A DNA stretch of 64,000 nucleotides from Cytospora piceicola (taxonomy: Eukaryota; Ascomycota; Sordariomycetes; Diaporthales; Cytosporaceae), in contig JALQBC010000033.1 in the NCBI GenBank assembly GCA_023375675.1, positions 428,111 through 492,110 on the forward strand, given 5' to 3'. The position numbers were made by a program, and so were the translations under genes. Positions within the stretch are counted from its first letter, which is position 1. Each line of letters begins with the position of its first letter. The notes beneath the pieces were generated by a model. It worked only from the letters and a program-made list of their open reading frames with translations, made no database searches and had not been told where the DNA came from. Positions 44,937-59,329 of the stretch are shown in pieces.

Positions 44937-45353
44937 TATAACCTAGGGTCAGGGTACTAGGGGGTCATACGGTTAAGAAGTTATATGTAACTTAAGTAGA
45001 GCTAGTATATCGGAACGGACGGAATTTTTATAAAGGAGTTCCGGCTAACTAAGGTACCTTATTAGGGTTAGGGTTGCTAATATATTGACTATGAATATAT
45101 TTAATATAGTTAATATAGTTATACTAAAGAGCTGGATATATAAAGACGGTAAGGTATTACCTTTTAGATAATTATAGCTAGTCTTTAGTTGTTAATCTAA
45201 GTATTATTCTTATAATAGGTTTTATTACCTTTTAATTATCGTGAAGATAAAGCTCGGAATATTGTTTATTTCTTATATATATATTCTACTAATAATATAA
45301 ACCCTATCGGTTACGATAAGTACTTTTATAAAGGTTATACCGTGATTATTATA
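44937..45353 (+). repeat. 5' LTR of the chromovirus (copy 1)
   Basis: Aligned by eye over 417 bp with 59983-60399, including its first 40 bp, which copy 2 lacks. Contains TTAGGGTTAGGG at 45062-45073. Confidence 0.85.
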
Positions 45354-45354
45354 T

Positions 45355-45740
45355 TGCGGTTAGGAAGTTATATGCAATTTAAGTAGGGCTAGTATATCGG
45401 AACGGACGGAATCTGTATAAAGGAGTTCTAGCTGACTAAGGTACTTTATTAGGGTTAGGGTTGCTAATATATTGATTATGAATATATTTAATATAGTTAA
45501 TATAGTTATATTAAAGAGCTAGATATATAAAGACGGTAAGGTATTACCTTTTAGATAATTATAGCTAGTTTTTAGTTATTAATTTAAGTATTATTCTTAT
45601 AATAAGTTTTATTACCTTTTAATTATCGTAAAGATAAAGCTCGGAATATTGTTTATTTCTTATATATATATTCTACTAATAATATAAACCCTACCGGTTA
45701 TAATAAGTACTTTTATAAAGGTTATACTATAATTATTATA
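45355..45740 (+). repeat. Second, tandem LTR copy lacking about 30-40 bp at its left end
   Basis: Begins at GCGGTTAGGAAGTTATATG, equivalent to a point inside copy 1, and follows copy 1 with one base between. Then it matches to the LTR end. Contains TTAGGGTTAGGG at 45449-45460. Confidence 0.8.
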
Positions 45741-45959
45741 TTTTAATAACTTTTATTTAGTACGGTTTTAATATATATCGTTAAGTAATATTCCGATATT
45801 TTATTATAATACTCGATATTTCGATAACCGATAGCGAAAGGTTTACGAAAGCTTTCGTTTTAATTAGCGATTTTTAAGGTAAGTATAACGAACTAATAGC
45901 TAATAGAAAAAGCAAGAAAAAGAAAGAAAAGAAGGTTTTATACAAAGCTACTAAACTTA

Positions 45960-48900
45960 AAAAGCTTAAAGCTTTCGATAGTATTAAAAGAACTTTATAA
46001 GAGTTTTTTATTATAATTAAGGCTTATTTTTAATACTATAAGAACGACTTTACTACAGAAAACGATAAAATCCTTTTTATAGTTACTTTACTAAAAAGGA
46101 ATACGTTTATTTAGTTTAAACTTATTATACGCGACTACTTAGATAACAACTATAACTCGTTTAAAGAAGATAGTATTATTAATATTTTCCGGGATTACGT
46201 TTCGTTTAAAGAAGTATTTAAAAGAGCTTTCGGCGAACTCGAGGAAGAACGATAAACAGAACAGGACTTAGCTAAATATAAGTAACGGATTTTAATATTT
46301 AATTATTTAACAGACTTCTAATAGATTTCTGTAAAGCTAGGATAGTTCGATAAACTTTTAATAATATTGTTTTATAACGGACTAAAGGATAACGTTAAAG
46401 ATAAACTAGCTAAAGAAGACAGGCTAAATAATTTTACAGAATATATAAAGAGAGTAGTTTAGATCGATAATAAATTATATAAACGATAACTAGAAAAATA
46501 AAGGCTTAAGCTAGTTAATAGATTTTATTAAAAACTTTACGCTTTTAATACCGGAAAGAAGTTTTAATATAAAAGAAATAATTATAATAGTATTACGTAT
46601 AGATAATATATAAAACTTATAGAACTTAATATAACCGAACGTAAAGATAAGTCGAAACTCGAATACTTTAACTATAATAAAAAAGGATACTTTATACGAA
46701 ACTACCGAAATAAGTTAAAGAAAATATAAAAACCTATATTTAAAGGATAATAGCGTAACGGTAACGTAAGGTATCGAACTTTTATAATAGGAAAACGAGG
46801 ACTATTATATAATATAGTAATTTAAGATAGTAACTCTAACTACTTTAACGTCGACTACTTAGTAAAGGTAGTAAAAGAAGGCTTAAAAGATAAGTAAAAC
46901 TTTTAAAAAACCTTTATAAAATATAGAAAGGAAATTTTACCCGAACTATACCGAGATAATATTATTACCTTTCTCGATACTTAAAAGGCTAAAATAGAAG
47001 TAAGCTTTAACTATATAACTACTTTTTAAAAGGAAGAACCTTTCGGATAAACGTAAGCTTTAAAAACTATAGAAAAAATACTGTAAAAGAATAAAGAATA
47101 AGTTACTAAGTTTATTAAAGAAGGTAAGGTAATAATCGATATTATTAACTAAATAGTTTTAAAGAAAGAATTATAAGAAACCGAGTTAAATAGCGACGTA
47201 AGCTTTAAAGATATATAGGAACGTAAAAACGACTTTAATAAATAGATCGACGATAATATTACGAATAACTTTATAAAAGAAGAAGTATAGTAAATCTTCG
47301 AGGTAGTAAAAGAGAACCCGGTATTACTTTAGTACGTATTAAACGATTTACGTTATTTTCTAAGTAGTATAATAGACTTTACTTTTTATAAAAATAACGT
47401 CCGGTTCGTTATATACGATATAATAATAAAGAAAACCGGAAAAGCTACTTATAATAAGACGATACGATAAAACGACTAGTTTTATTTATTTTTAAGATAT
47501 ATATAGTATATAATATAAGTCTTTTAGTTATTTTATATCGATAACGAATATAAGGTATATTATTTTTATAAAATATAAAACGATTTCGTTTTACGTTAAT
47601 ATATAAATATATTAATTTTATAAGTTTACTAACTTAACGATATCGTTTTATATTACTACCGAACAGATAAAGGAAATTTAAAAGATTATATTATTTTTAT
47701 ACTCGACGAAGAATATTACTTTTTAAACTATATTAGAATAGAGTTTATTATTAGTAACTACCTTTCAGATATATATTATATCTATTCTTAGTATAAATAT
47801 ATAGAATAGTATAAAATAATACGTATTTAAGGTAAGCAAAGATTAGAAAAGAATCGACTTTAAGCTTTAAAATAACTATTAAAAAGCGTTTAAAAAGAGA
47901 TATTTTAAAAAGAAAACTTAAAAAAAAGAACGATACTTTTTTAAGAAACCTACAAAACAACGTTCTTTAAAAAAAAATAAAACTAAGCTAAGAAGTTAGT
48001 ATAGTAAGTAACAGAATAAGTAAAAAACAAGTTAAGTTATTAAAAATAAAACTATTTAATAGTAAAGGACTAAAACGGTTTTTTAACGTAATAAGCGTTT
48101 ATAACTACGACTACTTATAATTAGATATACGAATCGGTAAAATTAAACTATACGTACTATTAAATAGTAGCGTTTAAAGGAATTTTATTTCTTTAAAAGC
48201 GGTTAATAAATACCGACTAGCTTATTATAGAAAAAAAGAATTATATTAACTAAAAACGATCGAAAGAACTAATATTACTTATAATAACAGATAGATTAAT
48301 AATAAAACTAATTATCTTCTTATTACTATTTAATAATATTATAAAACTTTTAGCTTCGATATTATAGACCTTTTAAATTATAATATAATATTAAGTATTA
48401 TATAGTTTAGAAAGTATAACCTATATATTAATTAGATTACTAGTTAAATTAATTAAGCGAATTATACTTTAGTTAAAGGGATAATTAATAGTATTAAGAA
48501 AAAGAGTTTAGTTTTTAAGGATAGCTTAAGAAAACGGTATTTAAACGTACTTAATAATACTTTTAAAAGAGTTTAAAGAACTACTTAAGTTTTAAAAACT
48601 ATAATAAGAAAAGGTACCTTAAAGAAGGATTATAATATTAAGAAAGTATAAATAAAGCTTTTAAGTAAATTAAATATTACGTAATTATATTAGATAGTGT
48701 TATAACGATATAAGGATATAATTAAGAAAGTTAACATAATTAAAAGAAAATAATAAATAGCGGCTATAACTTAAGTAATTTAAGATATTAAAGAATATAA
48801 GTATAAGGTATAGATATAGTAAGAAGCTAAACTATTAGCAATAAGAATAATCGTAGTAATATAAAGAGGAACTACTTTACGTTAAAAACGACGGTATAAA

Positions 48901-51770
48901 TATAGGGAAATAGTTAAATAAATATAAGAGTTACTTAAGCGATTTATAAGCTACTTATAAAAGGCTAAAAAGGTAAGGAAAAAACTTAAAAACTATATTT
49001 TAAAAAAATATAAAAAGTATATTAAACTGTTTTTAAAAGTTTTCGATACCGGATTACCTAAATATACTTAATAGGATTATAAAATACTTTTAAAAGAAGG
49101 AATATAGTTAAAGTTTTAATAAATCTATAAATTAAATAAAAACTAACTAAAGGTATTCCGGGAGTATTTAAACGAGAACTTAGCGAAGGGTTATATAAAA
49201 CGATTAATATCGCTAGTAGGATATTTAATTCTATTTATTTTAAAGAAAAACAGGAAGTTAAAACTATACGTCGACTATCGATAGCTTAACGAAATTACTA
49301 TTAAAAACAGATACTTTTTACTTTTAATCGGAGAACTTAAGAACAGATTATATAAAGTAAAAATCTTTACAGCTTTAGATTTAAAAAGAGCTTATAACCT
49401 AATTAGAATAAAAGAAAGAGAAGAATAAAAAATAACGTTTAAAACACGTTACAGATATTATAAGTACTTAATAATATTATTTAAGCTTACTAATACTTTA
49501 GCTATATTTTAAGCTATAATTAATTATATATTATAAGAATATTTAAATATTACCGTCGTCGTATATTTTAATAATATCTTTATCTACTTTAAAAAAGAAA
49601 GTAAGTATAAAGAGTATATATATTAAGTATTAAAGGTATTATAAGACGTAAAACTATTAGTAAAACCGGAGAAGAGTTTCTTTTATATTAAGAAAGTAGA
49701 TTTCTTCGGATATATTATTTTACTAAAAGAAATCCGAATATAAAATTTAAAGATCGTAATAGTTAAAAACTAGCTCGAACTAATAAACCTTAAAGAAGTT
49801 AAAAGCTTTTTAAGATTTATAAATTTCTACCGATAATTTATTAAAGATTACAGTAAATATACGATACCTTTTACTAATCTTATAAAGAAAGACGTATTAT
49901 TTAATTAGACTACGGAAATATAAGAGGTATTTAATAAACTTAAAGATATAGTTATATCAGAACTAATTTTAATAAAAATAGATTTCTAAAAACTATTTAA
50001 AGTTAAAACAGACTTTTTAAACTTCGTACTCGGAAGATAACTTAAATAATAAGATAAAGACAGTAAGCTATATTTAGTAGTATTTTTTTCGAAGAAACTT
50101 AACAGACTTAAACTTCGATACTAAATATACAATAAAAAACTTATAGTAATAATCGAAGTATTTAAAGAATAAGAATTTTATTTAATAAACGTAAAATATT
50201 AAATAAAAGTTTACTTAAACTATAAAAACTTAATAACGTTTATTATTACTAAGGTTTTTAATAAACAATAAGTACGATAAGCAGAATTCATATTTTAGTT
50301 CGATATAAAAATCTACTATTATAAAAGAGCGGATAATAGGATTATAGACGTTTAAAATAAGCGTTCGGATTATTAGTAAAACGTTATATTAGAAATATAA
50401 AGTATCTTTAAATAAGATAATAATAATACTTTTATTTAAGAATTAAGATAGCTAAACGCTACTTTTCGAATTAACGTAGATTTAAAATAAGAAACAGAAT
50501 TTAAAGAGTTTTAAAAACGGCTTATATAAAAAGAAAAGAAAGATTTTTAAAAGAAAGATAATATACTTTTTTAGGCAGATAGACTTTACGTTTTAAAAAA
50601 CTTACGAAGTAAGCTTATTTACCGAATATATAAGGTATTAGCTTATAGATACTAAAGGATCGCTTTAATAGTTAAGAGAATTAAACGATACTACGAGTTC
50701 TTTAAAATACGATAATATATTATAATAATACTTAAAGAGTATAACATTTATAATAAAAATAAGATAGTACGATATAAGCCTTATAGAGAGCTAAAAGTTT
50801 TACTAATTATAACAGAACTATAGAAATTAGTAATAATAAACTTTATCGTTAAACTATTAAAGTTTAAAGAATTAATAACTAAAGTACTATTCGATAATAT
50901 TTTAGTTATTATAAATAAGCTTACTAAATACGTTTACTTTCTACTTTATTAAGAATTTTTAACTATAAAAGAATTAGTATATATATTTTTACGAAATATT
51001 ATTAACTAATACAAATTACTAAAGGAACTTATTATAAACCGTAATACTAAGTTTACTTTTTACTTTTAATAAAGACTTATAAATAGGCTAAGAACGAAAT
51101 ATAAGCTTTTAATAGCTTTCTACCTTTAGATAGATAGATAAATAAAACGGCTTAACTAAATTATTAAAGCTTACTTTAAAAGTTATATTAACTATAAATA
51201 AAATAATTAAGTTAATCTCTTACTATTAGTATAACTTGTTTATAATAGCGCGGATATAAGTATAATAGGAATATTACTATTCTATACTAACTATAGGTAT
51301 AATTTCGAGATTTATAAAGAACTATTACTTAGAAAAGATAATATAAAAGCGATAAAACGTATAGATAAGATTTATAGATTATATAAATATATTTTAAAAG
51401 AACTTTTATTTATCCGTTAACGAATAGTAAAATATTACGATTAAAGACGATCGGAAGTACTATCTTTAAAAGAGAGGGATAAGGTTTATTTATTATATAG
51501 AAATATTAAAATAAAAAGATTTAACGAAAAACTTAATTTTAAGAAACTCGGAGTATTTAAAATTATTAAAAAGCTTTTAAACGTTAACTATAAACTTTTA
51601 TTACCTTTAAAAATAAGAATATACTTAGTTTTTTATATTTTATTACTAAAACTAATATTTAAAAATATAAGGCTTAATAAAAAAGTCGAACTCGACTATA
51701 AGATATAAGAATATAAAGTAGAATAAATATTAGATAAACGATAAACTAACGAAGGAATAGAATTCTTAGT
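45960..51770 (+). pseudogene. Degenerate chromovirus gag-pol polyprotein
   Basis: No frame is intact. Motifs read on the plus strand: gag-like sequence 45980-46560; a zinc knuckle with Cys read as Tyr (YFNYNKKGYFIRNYRN, about 46660-46715); protease-like YVLLNSSV...NFISLKAVN (about 48150-48205); RT with YKLNKNQLK-like, EYLNENLAKGYIKR, LYVDYR, YFLLLIGELKNRLYK, IFTALDLKRAYNLIRIKE (49120-49415) and the catalytic box now VVYFNNIFIYF (about 49560, Asp read as Asn); RNase H with KTDFLNFVLGR (about 50010); integrase region 50600-51400; and a chromodomain-like end, GIEFLVK-KSYD (about 51750). The changes are those expected from C-to-T mutation of either strand. Confidence 0.75.
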
Positions 51771-51973
51771 TAAATAGAAAAGCTACGATTAGTTAGAAAA
51801 TATATAGGAACTAACAGAGAACTTAAAATACTATAAAGCGTTAGTTAACTAGTATAAAAGAACGACTAGTTACGAATTTAAACTAATTAAGCTAATAACT
51901 AAACTAGTTAAAACGGCTAGATAACAGACTAATAACGTTACTAGTTATAACTAATACGACTAGTAAAGAAAGA

Positions 51974-52069
51974 ATCTTATTAGTTAAAAAGGATTTTACT
52001 AGTTAAAAAGAATTTTATTAGTTAAGAAGGATTTTATTAGTTAAGAAGGATTCTATTAGTTAGATAAGG
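51974..52069. repeat. 19-bp minisatellite, about five units
   Basis: Units such as ATTTTATTAGTTAAGAAGG follow each other without gaps, with single-base variants. It lies in the chromovirus 3' region shortly before the inner element's insertion site. Confidence 0.75.
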
Positions 52070-52172
52070 TTCTATTAGTAGAACGTAGTTTTATTAGTTA
52101 CTTTTACTAATAAAACTAAAGATTTTTTATTAGTTATTACAGAATATACTAATAGAAAATATTACGATTAGA

Positions 52173-52382
52173 TGTTACGATGCATTAAAATAATAGAGGC
52201 AAAGCTGTAATTCTAATGTAATATAAGCATTTTAGCTAAAGAGAAAGGGAAAGCTTAAGCGTAGCTAGGCCCTTTTAATCGAAGGTCTAAATACTAAGGT
52301 ACGGCGAAGCTTAGTAGGTCACTTAGTCTGTGCGTAGGCGCGCTAGGTTAGGTAACCCCTAGCCTTACGCCGTTCTGTTATA
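52173..52382 (-). repeat. 3' LTR (element orientation) of the inner gypsy element
   Basis: Matches 59004-59213 across its length. Contains the GC-richer GTAGGCGCGCTAGG segment, less mutated than its surroundings. Confidence 0.88.
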
Positions 52383-52799
52383 TTACCCCCCTTATAAAAA
52401 AATAAGCGGCGAGCGAGTTAAACTACTAGCTTTTAAAGCGTAACTATTTTCTAGGCAGAGGTAGGGTACCCTCGGGATAAACTACTACGCTAGGGGCCTA
52501 TAATCCTTAACGATAAGGTATCTTTACAGTCGTACTAACTAATCGCTAAGTAGCTTTATATAGCTATAGTTATTCACTTTACTAGTCTTATACTCCTACG
52601 TGTCGTTACCTTTAGTAATATCGCTTTCCTTATCGCTTTATATACCCCTTTCCGTGCCTATAATAGCGTATTATCGTCGATATAGTCGCTATTAATAACA
52701 TCCGATCTGTAAGCTGTATCCTAGTTATCTAAACGCTTTAAAGGGCCTTTATATTTAAGGTGTTAATTATAAAATTCTCTTAACTTCCTAGGCGCGTTT

Positions 52800-55700
52800 T
52801 TAAAATTAGCGGTATTATAGTATTCCGGATTAAGATCTTAGCTACGCTACTAGACTTAGTATTATAATCTGTTATAGCGTATCTGTAAAGACAGGACCTT
52901 ATTTACCTCCTACTTATTAGCGCCGTCTACCTTATTCGCTAGCGGCCGCTCGTATTCCTAACCTAGTAACAGGTTATTAGAGTAAAGACAAAAGCGGTTA
53001 GTATAGAATATATTCGACATCTGCTATAAATTAAGAACCTTTAACTCGTATAAGTAACCCTTTATAGTACGGATATAATACGCTTATCGAGTAAGTAGTA
53101 TATCGAGCTTCTCGTTAAGGCGGTTTAATAACTACAGCTTTTTAATAATAAATACCTTATCTTTAACACTAAAGTTAAGCTTTCGGTAGTATTTATTTAC
53201 CTATATCGTTATACGATCCTATATACGTTTTAACGTAGCTCGAGCTGTCTTAATATAACTCTTTAAGGTGTCCGCTATCTGTTAAGCATTAGTACGAGCT
53301 AGCCTCTCCCGGGCCGTAAAGCCCTTTATATCCGATATACAGGCCTCTTAATTAAATTATAAGGGTATTAGGTAGCTATAGGTAACTTCGAATAGTATTA
53401 TACCTTCTAATACATCGTATAAGGTATTAGCCTAAGCCGCATTTATCGTAAGCAGGGCTTCGGGCTAGTTTTATTAATAATAATTAATATATATCCGTAG
53501 ACGTTAGTCTAACTATTTATAGTAGTTTTCGACTTATCCCGCAGACTAAGAATATCTAGCCGTAAATAACTTTTAAATAAACCTTAAAATCTTCGATATC
53601 TTATTTATAAAGTCTACGATAAACTAAAGACCTCTGTTCGAGCTAATAGTTTAAGGTAAACTATATACTCGGAAAAGACTATAGTAGTATATTTATACGA
53701 TATCCTTAATAGTAGCCGTACGGTAATATACAATAGACTATATCTCCTTTATTAGCTTATCGATAATATTAAATATATTATTATACCCGGATTTACTTAT
53801 TAGTATATACTTAAAGTCTATAACGATATAGTGCTACTTCTGTAACGGTATAAAAAGTAGGCGAAGTAAACCAAAGGTCTTATTACGAAGTACCTTTACC
53901 GAGCGATAAAGACAGTTGCCGATATATATATCGATATCCTTAGCTATCCCTAGTTACTAATATTTAATAGTAACTAATCGGCAGGTCTTATTATAGCCTA
54001 GGTAGACTGTAATAATCCGGCTATATACCTCTTTAATAACTTTAGTATAAAGGTTATTCTCGGCCGAAACGACTAGCCGACCCTTATATAGCATATAGTC
54101 CTATAAGAATAACTAGTAGAAAGCGTTATCTCGTACCTTCTAGCGGTATATCTTAAGGTTTACATTTAGCCGATTTACTTCTAATATTACCTTAGCTAGT
54201 AGTACTCCCGATAAAGGCAGTACTTTATTATATTCTTCTAGCACATATAATCTATATACTTTAAAGGAGTTAGCGATAAACGGTTCGGCTATAAAGACGG
54301 CTACGTTTATAAAGTTATAATCTATATATCGGAAAATAGCTATTTCTCGCTCGGCTTTTTACTTAGCCTTAAAGGTCTTTAATTCGGTAGCCTTACGCGA
54401 AAGAGAGTTAGTAATCGTGTTATCGAGACTTAAACGATAGGTAATCATATAATAGTACTAAAAAAAGGTCTTAGCCTAATTAGCTTAATGCTAATTTAAT
54501 AAGCGCTTAGTTATAAAGTACTCTAAAGCTTTATAGTCTGTAATAATAGTAAATAGCTAAGGTTTTTACTAGCTAATAAGCTCCGTACGCTATACCTTTA
54601 AAGCCCGGATTACAGCTATTAATTCCTTATCGTAGATAAGGTAATTTAGTGTAAGTCTATATAATATCTTAGAGTAGAATATAACAGGATACTAAACACC
54701 GTCCTCGGCAATCTAAGATAAAACGCCGGTAAGTATGCCGTCGGATACGTCCGTTTCTACCTTCGTCTCCTTATTAAAGTAATAGTATTATAGTAAAAGT
54801 ACGTAAATTAATATATCTTTTAATAATTAGAAGGCACCTTTCTCTGCTTTACTTTATATCTAAGCTACGTTTTTATATATTAACGCTATTAACAGTTTTA
54901 CTAGCCGGCTATATTCAGAGATAAATTTCCGATAAAAGTTATAAAATCCTAAGAAAGACTATACTTTTTTAACAGTAGTTAATACTTCTTAGTCCCGAAC
55001 TACTAAGATTTTCTTAAGGTTTACAGCTATACTATCGGTTCTAATAATAAATCCGAGATACTTAGTCTTTATTATATAAAACTCGTACTTCTTAAGATCG
55101 GCGTAAAGTCCGGCTATACGAAGCCTTTCGAATACCTATTACACGTATTCACGATATTCCTCTAGTAAATTAAAGTAAATCAGAATATCGTCGATATACG
55201 TATAAACGTACTCGTCGAGGTATTCCCGGAGCTAGTTATTAATAAATCTTTAAAACGTAGCTAGTCTATTAGTCAGACTAAATAGTATTACCTTATATTT
55301 ATATAAGCTATAACGTATTCGGAAGGTCGTTAGCTCTTTATCCTTTAATCGAGCTATCCTAATCTTATAAAAGGCCTATCTAATATTAATTTTTATAAAA
55401 ATCTTCGCTTTAAAGATTCGAGCTAATGTCTCTTTAATTAAAAGTAGTAAGTACTAGTCCCGTTTAATAATAGCGTTTAGTTTCCGATAGTCGACGTAAA
55501 ATCTTAGCCTTCTGTCGGCTTTATAAGAGAAGAGCACTAGTAATACCCACAGGGCTATACTGCTCTTAATAAAACCCTTTTAAAGGCTTTTAATAATATA
55601 CTTCCGATATACTTTAAGCTCTTTTACCGATATCTTATATAGTAAAGAGTATTTAAAGTTTTCGGGCTTTATCCCTTCTTTTAAATAAATATAATAATTA

Positions 55701-58700
55701 ATATATCGGTAAAGAGCTAACGTATCGGACTCGTATTTACTCTAGCTATTAAGTAGGTAATAATATTCAGGCGGTACTATCTGTAACGCTTTTTATCGAA
55801 GTTCCTCTTTATCGTATAGTAATATCTCTTTATATCGTTCTTTTTATTTATTTACAATTAATTTCTCGATCTCGTACAGGTTTATAAAGCCGATCGGGTC
55901 CTTTAATTAGCTAACGGTCTTAATAAATAATAAAGCGTTTACTACGTACACGTCGATCTAGTACTTATATTACCTAATTCCGTCCTTCCTTAAGATATAT
56001 ACACTACGCGTATCGTACTACGTACCTAAGGGGTCTTTATAGCAACGTAGGGGTAAGGAGGATAAAAGGGTTTATCCGGACTTATATAGATCGTAGTTAC
56101 GTAACTCCCGATCTATAGTCTTTAGACCCTTATTTTACGATAAACGGGACCGTATAAAAACGAAAGTTTAAACTAGCAGACGTAATATAAATAGATGTCG
56201 TGTCTTAAGGGTCGGTAGTCGAATAGGGGTAGCTTTTACTAATATCTTAGTTTCTAGTATAGGTTAACAGTTACCCGTTATAACGTCCTTTAGTTCTTTA
56301 ACGCGTTATTTAATAAGTTATTGTACTATATAGTATCGAAGGTTTTTATCTTCGGCTTCCTTCTACCGTTATCGACGTTTATTATCGCGGTCTATAGCCT
56401 GCTCTCGCTATCGGACCTTTTTATCTTATTCTAAGTTATGTATCTAATATATATTGTTATCTATAGGGATATCTGTAAAGTTATAGCTTAATATTTACTC
56501 TTCCGGATAATATAAGTATCTACCTGTATAGTCGATTATAATATTATAGTGCTCGAACTATTTTCTGCTAAGGATAATATTATATTTTATATTAAACACG
56601 AGAAAAGGGAGACTTAGTTCTATCCTACTGTATATCTTTAAGGCGGTAACTAAGGCTATATCTAGTAGTTAAGTAGATTTACCGTCGTATCCCTTAACTA
56701 TCTATAAGTCGAACTCTGTAACCTGTTAAGGTTAAAGTAATTTTTTTACTCGTTATATAAACTTTAAACCTATAAATACGTATCCGCCTACTCCCGTATT
56801 AACTAAAGCTTTTATAGTTAAAGACAGTCTATTATTAACTATCGAATATAGTATAGTAAAAGCGTTACCTCTTAAATATCTTTAAAGTAAGTTAAATAAT
56901 AACTTATCTAGCTACTTTTCTTTAAGTACTGTATACTATCTGCTTTATATCGACATATTCCTTAAAAGGGAGTTAATTTACCTTAAGGTTACTCGTTTCC
57001 CGAGTCGCTATCGCTCTTTATATTTAATTTATTATTAGTCGACGTAGTAGTAGGCGGCTGTTAAGGGAACAGTTTATTATATAAGTTATTAATATAGTTG
57101 CTTCGCTATACTAGCTTTCCGTTATTATTCTTAAGGGTATCGGAACACTCGAATAACCGATAACCCTTTTTTTTATATATAAAACACTTTCCTTCTTTAA
57201 CTAACTTCTTAAATTCCTCCTTACTTAGCGGGTTAGTAACGATAACGTTACAGTAAGGCTATCTAAACCCTTTACCTCGTCCCCTCGGGGTAAATATACT
57301 ATAAGTACTACTAGTTAATAATCGGCTACTATTTAACTAGGTAAGGGCAGAGATACGTACTTTCTCTTTCTTCGCTTTAACTGCTACCGTAGCCTAAGTG
57401 TTAGTAAAGTCGACTTATTAAGCTAGTTAAAAAAGCTTTATATATTCTATCGAGTTATTTAGGAACTAAACGGCTAAAGCATTTTACAGTATAGGCGTTA
57501 AGCGGCGCTAAAACTTGTCCTTTTAAGTTACTTAAGGCTTAAAAAGCTCGGCGGCTAGTCTAATAAAAGCATTCTGAAAAGCCTAGTACGAGATAGTAGA
57601 CTCGTTATAAGACTTAGAGTATATTATATTTAACGTATCCTACTCGTTCTACGCTTTTCTCTTTCGGTTAAGGTTGCTATACTATAAGTCTAGATATTAA
57701 AAAATAGATTTAATAGTAGAAAGGCGCTTAGGATTTTAGTAATCGAGGTATAGTATAATGTTTTTAGCAGAAGTCCCGGCTATACGGCTAACGATATAGT
57801 TAATTTTTAAGGATTCGGTAGAGAACTAGTCCGTATTATCGTATAGACGGTTCTAAACCTTTATCTTCTAGACCTTATAAGAAACCTTATCTTACTTAAG
57901 GTTATTATAGAATTCAGGCGTGTTATTAACCTTTACAGTACGGCGAACTTTAGTCCCGCCTTCTGTAAACTAGGTGTATAACGAACTAAAGGTGCTATCT
58001 CGATAGTATCTTTTAGTATCGGGCGGGGGGTTATTATATACTAAATAAGTAAGGTTAATAACTAGTTAGTTGCTATTATTAAGCTATATCTAGAGATTAC
58101 AAATACGTTCGTCGCGTAAAGCGATTTCGGTAAGTATAGTGTTATTTAAGATAAGGTTCTCTTTCTTTATATTAGTTATATTACGTAAGCCTTCTATCGC
58201 GTTAACCGCCTTAACTCCGAACTTAGTAGCCTACTAGTATAATACGTTAAGGTTTTAGTTTAGCTCGACAGCTACTTAATAAAGGTCTTTAACTTAGGTT
58301 ATTAAAGCCGCTATACTTAAAAACCGAAGCTTATACTCTTAAAAAAGAGCGTCGGCGTTCTCTATAAATCGGTTTTTAAAAGTAGTTAAATTTATTAGAC
58401 TATTTACTTAAGGCTAGGCCGCCTTACCTACTTTAGTTAAAGGCTTAAAGACATATCTAAGGCCTTTCTCTTAAGTCCTATATAGGGCTGCTAACTAATA
58501 AACCTTTTCGATAAAGTTATCCCTGAAATCGTCGGCAGAAAACACGTACCTATACTTTCGGAACTTCTCCTCCGATAGGTCGCGCAGGAAATCGGTAAAC
58601 GTCGGGTCTGTCTTAAAAGTGCTTTTACGATCCTCGAGGGTACCCTTCTCTGTCTCCTGCTAAAGGGTTACTATACTAGCGATCTTCTTATCTGGATTAA

Positions 58701-58900
58701 TAATACGATAGGAAGAGGCGATGCTAGAACGTCTTTATAACGGGGTTTTAAGGGTTTTATCTTCCTGTAGCAAGGTCGATAAAAACTTACCGAGGTTAAA
58801 CTAGACCTCTTTCTAGGCTTTCTCGGCCTATCTGTCTTAATCGTCTCGCGCTATCGTAGCGGTCGTTTATCGTTTTACACCTTAGTAGTGCCTGTAATTA
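52800..58900 (-). pseudogene. Degenerate gag-pol of the inner gypsy element
   Basis: Minus-strand motifs in order: zinc knuckle-like FIYKKKGYRLFEC (about 57200-57150); RT catalytic box EYVYTYIDDILIYF (about 55225-55180), here with both Asp intact; YLGFIIRTDSI and YNFYRKFISEYSRLVK (55050-54900); RNase H-like IIDYKALEYFITKRLL (about 54550-54490); integrase with VIDFKYILISKSGYN (about 53835-53790), SSNRGLQFIVDFI (about 53640-53600) and a degraded DGQxE-like VENYYK (about 53530). The RT-RH-INT order places it in Ty3/gypsy. Many in-frame stops are present. Confidence 0.75.
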
Positions 58901-59003
58901 TCTGTTATCGCGTTGCCGCTTTTTAGTGCGTACGACGTTGTTTAGAGGTCGGTATTATAAGCCTTCTTAGGCTAAAAGGATTAATTAAGGTAAGCTAAAA
59001 TAA

Positions 59004-59213
59004 TATCACGATATATCAAAATAATAGAGGTAAAGCTGTAATTCTAATGTAATATAAGCATTTTAGCTAAAGAGAAAGGGAAGGCTTAAGCGTAGCCAGG
59101 CCCTTTCAATCGAAGGTCTAAATACTAAGGTACGGCGGAGCTTAGTAGGTTACTTAGTCTGTGCGCAGGCGCGCCAGGTCAGGTGACCCCTAGCCCTACG
59201 CCGTTCCGTCACA
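59004..59213 (-). repeat. 5' LTR (element orientation) of the inner gypsy element
   Basis: See the partner LTR. The right border ACGCCGTTCCGTCACA is followed by the TTAGA duplication. Confidence 0.88.
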
Positions 59214-59329
59214 TTAGATAATAAACTGTTTACTAATAGAAAAAGTTAGATTATTAATAGAAGATTATTACTAGTAATAAGAAACTAAGATATTTATTTT
59301 TTTAGTTAGACGTCGAACTAAAGCTAATA

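Larger units (their letters stand above)
52173..59213 (-). mobile_element. Ty3/gypsy LTR retrotransposon, minus orientation, nested in the chromovirus
   Basis: Two 210-bp LTRs (52173-52382 and 59004-59213) differ by transitions. The target duplication TTAGA is perfect (52168-52172 and 59214-59218). Read on the minus strand the LTR is TGTGACGG...CGTRACA, a proper TG...CA end pair, and a polypurine tract AAGGGGGG abuts the 3' LTR (about 52384-52396). The internal region carries gag and pol on the minus strand in Ty3/gypsy order. Insertion lies in the 3' part of the chromovirus, after the chromodomain. The LTRs keep noticeably more GC than the interior. Confidence 0.9.

Noticed and set aside
47751..47960. 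69-codon minus-strand Phe/Leu/Lys-rich frame
   Set aside because: Chance frame in RIP-mutated AT-rich retrotransposon DNA.
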